This document shows positions 48,801 to 62,000 of a DNA stretch of 62,000 nucleotides, piece by piece. The notes under the pieces were generated by a model. It was given only the letters and a program-made list of their open reading frames with translations, had not been told where the DNA came from and made no database searches. This stretch comes from Tubiluchus corallicola (taxonomy: Eukaryota > Priapulida > Priapulimorpha > Priapulimorphida > Tubiluchidae): contig JAQGDQ010000322.1 in assembly GCA_030141605.1 (NCBI GenBank), positions 32,501-94,500 on the forward strand. Reading direction: 5' to 3'. The position numbers and the translations under genes were made by a program. Positions within the stretch are counted from its first letter, which is position 1; the number at the start of each line of letters is the position of its first letter.

Positions 48801-51800
48801 CTTTATTAACGGCAGGCGAGCCCAGCTAGTTTTGATGTCACAAACGAACACAATTTTCAACAGCAGAAATATTCCACGGGCGTGTTGAACGTGTTTGTGA
48901 AAGTGAAAATTGAAGTACTGTGCTGGTGTACAACATTTAGTGTAATATACAAAAGCTTGGCAAATTTTGAGATAAAAATTGAAATTTTAAATTTCCCGCT
49001 GTGCTCACGCATGAGCTCTCGCACGTGTGTAATAAGTCACAAACGAACACCTCTAAACTGAGAGGTATAGCACCTATTTTTCATGCAATGATTTTTCATC
49101 CATCATTTTCTGAAATGCAGGGGCTAATGCGAATGGCAAAATGCATGTAACACTAAAGAACTAGTGGCGGGAACGAGAAATTGTGTTTGTGTGGTAATAA
49201 TTATTTCACATAAGAATTATCTTTTCTTTCAAAGTTTTAAAGAGTAGATTGTTTTGATCTACAGTTTAGGATTGGGTCTGGTTTTGCTTTAAAATGAAGC
49301 CAGAAGGCAAATATTGTGCATCATGTAAGTTGCTACCAACGTATTTTATTCTTTATTTGCAGGTTTTTAAAGCTATTATTGCATCAGGTCAGAAGCTTTC
49401 CAGCAAAACAAAATCTCGGTCACCTTTAAAATACCAGTGGCATGGTAAATATTATCTGGGGGCAGCACACGGCATGTCTGGCATTATGTATGTGCTGATG
49501 CAGGTAAGCTGAATGTGCTGATGTGGATATGCTGAATGTGCTGATGTTGGTAAGCTGAAAGTGCTGATGTGGGTAAGCTGAATGTGCTGATGCGGGTGAG
49601 CTGAATGTGCTGATGCGGGTGAGCTGAATGTGCTGATGCGGGTGAGCTGAATGTGCTGATGCGGGTGAGCTGAATGTGCTGATGCGGGTGAGCTGAATGT
49701 GCTGATGCGGGTGAGCTGAATGTGCTGATGCGGGTGAGCTGAATGTGCTGATGTGGGTAAGCTGAATGCGCTGTTGCGGATCAGCTGAATGCGCTGATGC
49801 GGGTAAGCTGAATGTGCTGATGTGGATAAGCTGAATGTGATGATGTGGGTAAGCTGAGTGTGCTGATGTGGATAGGCTGAATGTGCTGATGTGGTTAAGC
49901 TGAATGTGCTGATGCGGGTAAGCTGAATGTGCTGTTGCGGATCAGCTGAATGCGCTGATGCTGGTAAGCTGAATGTGCTGATGTGGATAAGCTGAATGTG
50001 CTGATGCGGGTAAGCTGAATGTGCTGATGCGGGTAAGCTGAATGCGCTGTTGCGGGTCAGCTGAATGCGCTGATGCGGGTAAGCTGAATGTGCTGATGCA
50101 GGTAAGCTGAAGGTGCTGATATGGGTAACCTGAATCTGCTGATGCAGGTAAGCTGAATGTGCTGATGTTGGTAAGCTGAATGTGCTGACGTGGGTAAACT
50201 GAAATGACACTGAACAGGCAGAGATGTCTTAGTGACACTGAGGTGTAGATCCTCCCTCCACAAGCTAAACAGGCTGAATCAGCACAGTGTACAAAAACCA
50301 CACAGAGTATCGTACTTGGTGGCCACCCATCCATTTACTGACTAGCCTTAGCATGGTTAAACTTAGGTCACTAAGCAACACTGTGTCATCACTCATCTAT
50401 TCTGCTGTAACTGATTGTTATCGTTACTGAAGATAGCTTTTCAGACTACTTTGAAGCGGCAATTCATGTTAAACTGCTTTTTTGCAGCTAGCTGAAGAAT
50501 ACCCCCGCGAGATGAACACATTAGTGAAACCAGCAGTTGACTACCTTGCATGCCTGCGCTTTCCTAGCGGGAACTATCCTAGTTCTATAGAGAGTCAGTC
50601 CGGAGACGTGCTAGTGCACTGGTGTCACGGTGCACCTGGATTCCTCTTCATGTTTGGTGCTGCTTACAAGGTACAGACAGACTGACTGACTGACTGACTA
50701 ACTAACTAAAGGGTTTTTGTTGAATTAAATAATGAAGTTATGTTGTAATCAAGTAAACATAAATACCATCACAGTAATCACGTACATTCACATCTTGGCC
50801 CCTGCTTTTACGGATATCGGAAGAATCGGACAAAATACGGACCGTTAAAAAGTCCTGCATACTGTGGATACGGTCCGTTGTTTCGCAAGCCGACTGCTAG
50901 TTGGCAGGCCGTCACTTTGTTTACATTCAAACAGCGTGTGTTGACACGTGTAGCTTGTACGTCAGCATGTTTAGTGGTTTAATCAGTCTGTGTAAGTGGT
51001 TTAGAGTCAAATGTGTGGAGTTATTTGCGTCAATTGCCGACAGGTTTTATATACTTTTGCATAGGAGCGGTACTAGACGTTTTTAAGACAATTAGGCGAT
51101 TGATTCAACATTACCATGATACAGCAACACAGCAACTACTGTATTGGCTTAGTATCGGTAAATACGGACAATCGGCAAATTCGGACCGACGTCTCGCCGG
51201 TTTTGTCTGGCAAACCGAGATATAAGTGCACTTACAAGCAAACTTATGTGGCTTCTAAGCAATTTCGACTTGGTATACATCAGACGGTGATTTATAATAT
51301 ATTGCTGTTCTGTTAGGTTAAAGACGCAGTTTTAAACACGGTGGATTCTTTGCAGAAATCTGGAATTCTATGATCCTCTAATTGAATTCTACTTATTTAT
51401 AAATAAGGACTGAGATTAATTCAGCTCACCATTTGATTTTTGATTTGCAGGTTTTCAAAGATGAAACATATTTACAAGCGGCGCTCGGCTGCGGTGAAGT
51501 GATCTGGAAGAGAGGATTGTTAAAGAAAGGTTACGGGATTTGTCACGGCGTGTCCGGAAATGCTTATACTTTCTTATATTTGTACAAGCTAACTGGAGAT
51601 CTCAAGCATTTATACAGAGCTATAAAGGTAGTTGTTTTTTTATTGTAAGTAAATATATTGTTTGTTGTTCGTATATATAATTTTTCAACTTTCCAGAGAT
51701 TAAATTTCACTTTCCTTGATTAGTGATCCAGCCTTCTTAAGCTTGTTTTAATGTAAATATGAAACACTCATAAATATGAGAAAATTGGAGAAATTCTTGT

Positions 51801-53670
51801 TACGAATTTGTCACTGAACTGTGTGCCATGTTGAAATTTTCATGCTGTTACTCATCTCGTTGTTGTTGTTGTTGTTGTTGTTGCTGTTGCTGTTGTTGTT
51901 GTTGTTGACATTGCTGCTGAGGAAGTGAATTCTTCCAAAGTCTTAGGAATATGTATTTATTGTCACATTTAAAATGGTCCAATGTTTGTAAGAAAACAAG
52001 ATTGAGTCACTCATCAACGTCAGACAATACACTAGTAACACTACAGCCTGTGAAAATGACAAACTTAGCCTTTAATCAAATATCAAACAACAGTTTTTTA
52101 TGAATAATCAAAAATAAAATGACTGGTCCACCTCTATTGTAGTCTGAGTAGCATAGTTAATAGAATTCGGTAATAATAATATTGTGATCTAGTTATTAAA
52201 CCATGTTCGTTAAGCCATGTTGTGTTCAGCATTCTGCTAAGGTAATACAAGAAATCTTCGTATTTTTGCTGAAACTAGCAGTTAACATCGTAAAGTGGTG
52301 CACACTTTCGTGTTCAGCGTTCTGCTAAGGTAATACAAGAAATCTTAGCATTTTTGCTGAAACTAGCAGTTAACATCGTAAAGTGGTGCACACTTTCGTG
52401 TAAGATTTCTTGCTTGGGAGGTTGTTTGAGATAAGCAAGGTAATTTCGATCGGATTATAAATTGTAGCAGGAATTCGGTTTGAGATACCCAATAATTCGA
52501 GTTATGCCATGTTTGGTGAAGAGCAAAATGAAAGGGAAAATCTATTCCAGGAAATCAATTCCAGGAAATCTGTTCCATATATGCAAGAATTCAAGTTATA
52601 ATGCATCAACTTATACATAGTTTACTGTATTTAAAAGATTCATGCCACCCGGAACTCATTATGTTTCAGAAGATATCGCAGTATGGCTACTAGCACAACC
52701 CACAGTTTAAACAGCTGTCTCCCATCACCTGTCTAATATCAAACTGCAATTAATATTGATAATGCTACTGTTATTGATTTTTATTAATATTATTTAAATG
52801 TTTTTGTATGCAGACACATTTTAATATACGTTCATGTGCATATGTGAGGTAAACATCCGTATGTGTAACTTTGTTTACAGTTTGCTGAATGGTGTTTTGA
52901 TTATGGAAAACACGGATGTCGAATTGCTGATCGACCGTTTTCTTTGTTCGAAGGTAAGCTACTGATTTACCACATTTTCATGTTGGTATTCTGTATTTTT
53001 GTATTAAACTACTAGCAAAGGCCCCGCAAAAAATTTTGCGTATAAATACACTTATCAATAATATGCGAACATCCTACACAGTCCTCACTTATAACGCAAA
53101 GCCAGCAGCAGCAGAAGATTTTACTGAATTAAAGCTATAAGCAGAGTATAATGGATGACATCAGAACAACGGCTTTGCGTCAGCAGTTATCCAAGCAAAA
53201 ATTGCCAAAAATAGAACATCTAATTAACTCGTCGGCACTCCTCTCACTGGATGTGTTCTAAAATATAGGCCACATCATCGTGTAGCCCTGTTCTTCCTCT
53301 TTCTAAAAACATATATATCTCCTTTCGAGAGTCCTACCAGGTGCCGCTAGAACGTTTTTTCTGCAGGCTGTTTGGTCAAAATTTCGAAAAAATCTGGAGT
53401 TGGGTCCAGGAAAACGCCCGTTGCGGGACGCTGTGGCCCTCTCGCAAATTCTAAATACGCCTACTACACCCACCGTTGAACGGGCTATCTATTAATAGCC
53501 AGCATCACCCATGGCCCATTCCCGTTCTCCAGATCTCAGACGTATAACTTTTGCAAAAAGTGGCCGAATTCGAAAAATAAACCCCCAATGGCACGACACT
53601 AGATCGAGACCTTTCGTTTGATGTATAGATCGCCACAAATGGTGCCGTCATCGAAGCTGTAGCCTCGAAT

Positions 53671-53718
<48 letters not shown>

Positions 53719-54033
53719 TATAACATATCAATACGATGTTTTGTTTAAATAATATTACAAAATCAGGGATAACCAAGAGCAAATACTGGGGGTGTTAAGT
53801 TTCTCAAGAAAAGCGTGGAAACGTTGCAACGTGTGTAAGCATTGTCACACGGGTCAGTCTGAAAGCAAAACCTCTCTATAGTCATTTACAATCTCTGATG
53901 GCAATTTACCGACATTTTTATTTCCTCTGCATTAATAATTTGTTTTGCAGGAATGGCTGGTACAATCTACTTCCTAGCTGATATGATAGAACCAAAGAAG
54001 TCTGCTTTTCCCGCATTTGAACTGCAAAAGTAA
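39794..54033 (+). CDS. LANCL: LanC-like protein (LANCL1/2/3 family), ten exons, complete
   Basis: Exons: 39794-39871, 43009-43129, 45193-45294, 46489-46594, 48241-48385, 49363-49503, 50488-50670, 51451-51627, 52881-52953, 53951-54033. They sum to 1209 nt (402 residues plus stop) with GT-AG junctions and consistent phases; human LANCL1 has 399. The protein is an alpha/alpha-barrel relative of bacterial lanthionine cyclase LanC. Zinc ligands are Cys277 (WCHGAPG), Cys323 and His324 (GYGICHG), one residue off human Cys276/Cys322/His323. Other family motifs are LCGDAGPL, LYGRAGYL, YLGAAHGMSGI and FEGMAGTIYFLAD. Known roles of eukaryotic members are glutathione binding and addition of glutathione to dehydroamino-acid residues in damaged proteins. 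The gene is divergent from TMEM106 and convergent with the GMC gene. Paralogue not assigned. Confidence 0.95.
40440..40712 (-). mobile_element. LINE RT C-terminal relic
   Basis: Reads NMKGKVYATCVQSCLEYDCK and LQKLDNADDVLNVRRYQV, recognisable as KGKVYATCVRSALLYGxETW...LxxxDxxMLRxMxGV of LINE proteins, heavily diverged. In LANCL intron 1. Confidence 0.6.
41062..41716 (+). mobile_element. PIF/Harbinger element with Myb/SANT-like (MADF) remnant, 655 bp
   Basis: TAA target duplication on both sides (41059-41061, 41717-41719). Inverted ends of about 45 bp start GGCCGCGTTTCCACTGCG / CGCAGTGGAAACGCGGC. Inside, 41252-41405 reads MDKLIFIMEDEQTVHAVEIT, ALYDKSNPKYTNWDFTRQLW and AEVAFQL, the MADF/Myb-like DNA-binding protein that accompanies Harbinger transposases. 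No transposase is present. In LANCL intron 1. Confidence 0.88.
42142..42407 (+). mobile_element. tRNA-derived SINE
   Basis: Begins with a tRNA-like head (A-box TAGTCTAGTGGTAACGCA, B-box-like GAGTTAGAACC), then a body of about 170 bp with a small hairpin (TAGCTCTTTGAGCTA), and ends AAATAAAGATTATTATTATT. The tail matches the 3' end of the LINE family at 12480. In LANCL intron 1, plus orientation. Confidence 0.8.
43009..43129 (+). CDS. LANCL: LANCL exon 2
   Basis: After acceptor TTTCAG; encodes IASAYADQINTHIDGLVQ and on to LYTGTSG, corresponding to the first helices and the GYTGWAG loop of human LANCL1. Donor TCAG|GTGAAG, phase 1. Confidence 0.92.
43181..43580. mobile_element. pogo/Tigger-like MITE, 400 bp
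   Basis: TA on both flanks; ends CAATCGACCCTCGTTAAACC and GGTTTAACTG share the inverted core GTTAAACCGGAC, the usual terminus of pogo/Tigger-type Tc1/mariner elements. No transposase. It starts 51 bp after LANCL exon 2. Confidence 0.75.
43800..44105. repeat. Dispersed repeat related to 22985-23830
   Basis: Contains GGTCAAAGGTTAAGTG and, inverted relative to 23041-23175, GAACTAGGTAAGGTTCTGGC and AGTCAAGTGTACACAA. In LANCL intron 2. Confidence 0.65.
44106..45192. other. Rest of LANCL intron 2
   Basis: Includes a degenerate ~65-bp repeat near 44730-44905 (CACTGAGAG, GACAGAGAGT). Nothing else recognised. Confidence 0.5.
45193..45294 (+). CDS. LANCL: LANCL exon 3
   Basis: After acceptor CGTTTAG; encodes IALTFWHLYKKR...YLTKAEQIIADSLKRVK, aligned to human GIAVLYLHLYDVFGDPAYL. 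Donor AAAG|GTAGGA, phase 1. Confidence 0.92.
45295..48240. other. LANCL introns 3 and 4
   Basis: Intron 3 (45295-46488) shows no element. Intron 4 (46595-48240) has a segment at 47930-48025 shared with 51010-51110 in intron 7 (GGAGCGG, CAATTAGGC), both looking like decayed pogo-like DNA elements. Confidence 0.5.
46489..46594 (+). CDS. LANCL: LANCL exon 4 (LCGDAGP motif)
   Basis: Encodes GKRNAYLCGDAGPLTVGALI then YHETGNKSNCKDCIAR; LCGDAGP is a strong LanC-family motif. The exon itself begins GTAAGA directly behind the acceptor CTCAG, so the junction also reads as a good donor. Leaves after two bases of an Arg codon. Confidence 0.95.
48241..48385 (+). CDS. LANCL: LANCL exon 5 (LYGRAGYL motif)
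   Basis: After acceptor TTTTTTAG. It encodes RLHAMCEDV...PDEVLYGRAGYLCALLLL and onward to SSIEM, aligned to human NEMLYGRIGYIYALLFV. Donor ATG|GTTTGA is non-optimal. Leaves in phase 0. Confidence 0.93.
48705..49285. repeat. Dispersed repeat, copy 2 (partner 8229-8800)
   Basis: Same orientation and block order as 8229-8800, about 75-80% similar by eye. Fills most of LANCL intron 5, ending about 75 bp before exon 6. Confidence 0.75.
49363..49503 (+). CDS. LANCL: LANCL exon 6 (GAAHG motif), seed of the 23-bp array
   Basis: 141-bp phase-0 exon after acceptor TTTGCAG. It encodes VFKAIIASGQKL...KYQWHGKYYLGAAHGMSGIM and YVLMQ, matching human EYYVGAAHGLAGIYYYLMQ. Its last 14 bases plus donor CAG|GTAAGC form the first unit of a 23-bp tandem array that fills most of intron 6. 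Confidence 0.95.
49490..50205 (+). repeat. 23-bp minisatellite built from the LANCL exon 6 splice donor
   Basis: About 31 units. Unit 1 is the last 14 bases of exon 6 (ATGTGCTGATGCAG) plus GTAAGCTGA; later units read ATGTGCTGATGCGGGTAAGC TGA or ...GGGTGAGC. Nearly every unit retains a GTAAGC or GTGAGC donor-like sequence; two near 50090-50160 keep CAG|GTAAGC intact. The long minus-strand open frame here is a by-product. Confidence 0.97.
50488..50670 (+). CDS. LANCL: LANCL exon 7 (first zinc ligand, WCHGAPG)
   Basis: 183-bp phase-0 exon after acceptor TTTTGCAG. It encodes LVKPAVDYLACLRFPSGNYP and LVHWCHGAPGFLFMFGAAYK; Cys277 is the first zinc ligand. A short GACT microsatellite starts a few bases after the donor (GTACAG). 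Confidence 0.96.
50671..51450. other. LANCL intron 7
   Basis: Starts with a short GACT/AACT tract, then a decayed DNA-element-like region at 50795-51230 (ACGGACAATCGGCAAATTCG). Confidence 0.5.
51451..51627 (+). CDS. LANCL: LANCL exon 8 (Cys-His zinc ligands, GYGICHG)
   Basis: 177-bp phase-0 exon after acceptor GATTTGCAG. It encodes WKRGLLKKGYGICHGVSGNA then YTFLYLYKLTGDLKHLYRAI. Cys323/His324 complete the zinc site, and KKGYG carries the lysine implicated in glutathione contact in LANCL1. Confidence 0.96.
51860..51908. repeat. (TTG)n microsatellite with TGC interruptions
   Basis: About 16 triplets in LANCL intron 8. Confidence 0.95.
51987..52250. repeat. Dispersed repeat, partner of 60205-60460
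   Basis: About 250 bp shared, same orientation: AAGATTGAGTC start, ACACTAGTAACACTACAGCC, ACCTCTATTGTAGTC. One copy lies in LANCL intron 8, the other in a GMC intron. Confidence 0.85.
52226..52402. repeat. ~87-bp tandem duplication
   Basis: Two copies of GTTCAGC(A/G)TTCTGCTAAGG ... GTGGTGCACACTTTCGTG. It begins where the dispersed repeat ends. Confidence 0.9.
52881..52953 (+). CDS. LANCL: LANCL exon 9
   Basis: 73-bp exon after acceptor TTTACAG, encoding FAEWCFDYGKHGCRIADRPF then SLFE, close to human FAEWCLEYGEHGCRTPDTPFSLFEG. Donor AAG|GTAAGC, phase 1. Confidence 0.95.
53010..53720. mobile_element. Unclassified interspersed element ending in (TA)n
   Basis: Opens ACTAGCAAAGGCCCCGCAAA and ends at a (TA)n tract at 53675-53715. 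It looks like an inserted element by its sharp GC-rich start and simple-repeat tail, but class is not recognised. In LANCL intron 9. Confidence 0.35.
53951..54033 (+). CDS. LANCL: LANCL exon 10 (stop codon)
   Basis: After acceptor TTTTGCAG; encodes GMAGTIYFLADMIEPKKSAF then PAFELQK and TAA, matching the human C-terminus GMAGTIYFLADLL...FPAFEL. Confidence 0.95.
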
Positions 54034-54348
54034 GAAGTATTATAATTTAACAAATAATTTAAATTTATAGTACAAGATTAATGTGTGGCATCAGTCTTGA
54101 GGAAGTCGTATCTTTTCAAAGGGCCGTAAACTTCGAAGGTTGCGTACATTAAAACAGTTCCAAGTAGAAGCAGCTCAGATGTTGCACAAAATACATGGTA
54201 TTGAACAGTGGCGCACCGGTCTAGGACAATTAGCATCATTTTCTACTCGAATTCAGAATTCTTCTTTGGACACAAATTTAGCTTTTGGACTCAGTTTTTA
54301 TACATTCATCTGATACATAAGACACATGAACGACGTATGACAAACTCT

Positions 54349-54354
54349 AATAAA
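54349..54354 (+). terminator. Probable LANCL polyadenylation signal AATAAA
   Basis: Canonical AATAAA about 315 bp after the LANCL stop, in gene orientation and before the intergenic microsatellite. Position is reasonable for a 3' UTR; use is inferred. Confidence 0.5.
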
Positions 54355-54436
54355 CTTTGATTCGATTAAAAATGATCTAGATTCAGTTTCTACTGTCCAT
54401 CTTTCTGTTCAGTCTGAAAATGTTTCAGATTTTTTT

Positions 54437-54592
54437 GTATATATATATATATATATATATGCACATGCACACAGACACACACAGACACATATGTACATAT
54501 ATATGTATGTATATGTATGTGTGTGTGTGTGCGATATGTATGTGTGTGTGTGTGCGTGTGTGAGTACGTGTGTCTATATGTATATATATACG

Positions 54593-54633
<41 letters not shown>

Positions 54634-54715
54634 AAGCACACACGCACGCGCGCGCACACACACACACACACACAAGCACACACACGCACGCGCACACACA
54701 CACACTCACACCTGC
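54437..54715. repeat. Compound (TA)n/(GT)n/(CA)n microsatellite between the convergent genes
   Basis: TA, TG and CA dinucleotide runs in sequence, with CACGCACGCGCG interruptions. GT then CA on one strand could form a hairpin. Lies between the LANCL and GMC 3' ends. Confidence 0.95.
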
Positions 54716-54787
54716 AAAAAACCAATTTAACATGAAATCTGTTATCAATTTGCAACCAGACTAATTAACTAAAGTCGTATTCTACTT

Positions 54788-61593
<6,806 letters not shown>

Positions 61594-61596
61594 CTG

Positions 61597-62000
61597 TACA
61601 CGACAATAATGATACGATTATCTTCACAACCCAGTCAAGTTTTAATCGTATAACAACCAGCAATAATGGTACCTTTATCTTCACAACCTGATCAAGTTTC
61701 AATTGTGTAAGAAGCAGCAATAATGACACGTTTATCTTCACAACCCAGTCAAGTTTCAATCGTGGAAGAAGCAGCAATAATGACACGTTTATATTCACAA
61801 CCCTGTCGAGTTTCAATCGTGTAAGAAGCAGCAATAATGACACGTTTATCTTCACAACCCAGTCAAGTTTCAATCGTGGAAGAAGCAGCAATAATGACAT
61901 GTTTATATTCACAACCCAGTCGAGTTTCAATCGTGTAAGAAGCAGCAATAATGACACGTTTATCTTCACAACCCAGTCAAGTTTTAATCGTGGAAGAAGC
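61597..62000 (-). repeat. 57-bp minisatellite abutting a GMC splice acceptor, continues past window
   Basis: About seven units reading, on the gene strand, TTGTGAAGATAAACGTGTCA, TTATTGCTGCTTCTTACACG, ATTGAAACTTGACTGGG. The partial unit next to the exon supplies TTGTGAAGATAATCGTATCA, up to a few bases before the acceptor GTACAG. The right boundary is not in the window. Confidence 0.93.

Noticed and set aside
49452-50210. 252-residue minus-strand open frame
   Set aside because: Antisense read of the 23-bp LANCL array; a 23-residue periodic product without family support.

Overview
The window is nuclear DNA of an invertebrate metazoan. It is AT-rich, has GT-AG introns of about 0.4-5 kb, and carries animal transposon families (LINE 3' ends, a tRNA-derived SINE, hAT, PIF/Harbinger, Tc1/mariner and pogo-like remnants) with an unusual load of minisatellites. 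Nothing fixes the phylum. No bacterial operon, CRISPR array or rRNA is present. Three spliced protein-coding genes could be assembled from exon sequence, reading-phase agreement and family alignment recalled from general knowledge. (1) A TMEM106-family gene on the minus strand, 35197 down to 20535: six exons, 292 codons, apparently complete, a type II lysosomal/late-endosomal membrane protein. (2) A LanC-like (LANCL) gene on the plus strand, 39794-54033: ten exons, 402 codons, complete, all three zinc ligands present. (3) The last six exons (339 codons) of a GMC-family oxidoreductase (choline-dehydrogenase-like) on the minus strand, 61593 down to 54788; its FAD-binding N-terminus lies beyond the right edge. 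LANCL and GMC converge with 0.75 kb between their stop codons; TMEM106 and LANCL diverge across about 4.6 kb. No shared pathway is implied. Layout: 1-20.5 kb is repeat-dominated: 43-bp, 81-bp, 31/32-bp and 90-bp arrays, (CA)n, (TGCAA)n/(TACAA)n, LINE 3' fragments and a short Tc1 remnant, plus one unidentified exon-like frame at 10502-10924 broken by one TGA. 20.5-35.2 kb is TMEM106, whose introns hold 57-, 94-, 29-, 39- and 68-bp arrays, a hAT MITE and a CT tract. 35.2-39.8 kb is an intergenic region with an 83-bp array and decayed LINE pieces. 39.8-54.0 kb is LANCL with a LINE relic, a Harbinger element, a SINE and a pogo-like MITE in intron 1 and a 23-bp array starting inside exon 6. 54.0-62 kb holds the GMC gene with 16-, 133-, 95- and 57-bp repeats. 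The main discovery candidate is that several tandem repeats grow directly out of splice junctions. TMEM106 exon 3 has about 21 extra copies of its 3' splice site plus its first 40 coding bases (68-bp unit). LANCL exon 6 has about 30 copies of its last 14 bases plus the 5' splice site (23-bp unit). A GMC exon has its acceptor plus 37 coding bases duplicated 133 bp upstream, and another GMC exon acceptor abuts a 57-bp array. All four involve gene exons rather than random intergenic DNA, and the first three duplicate exon sequence together with the splice signal.
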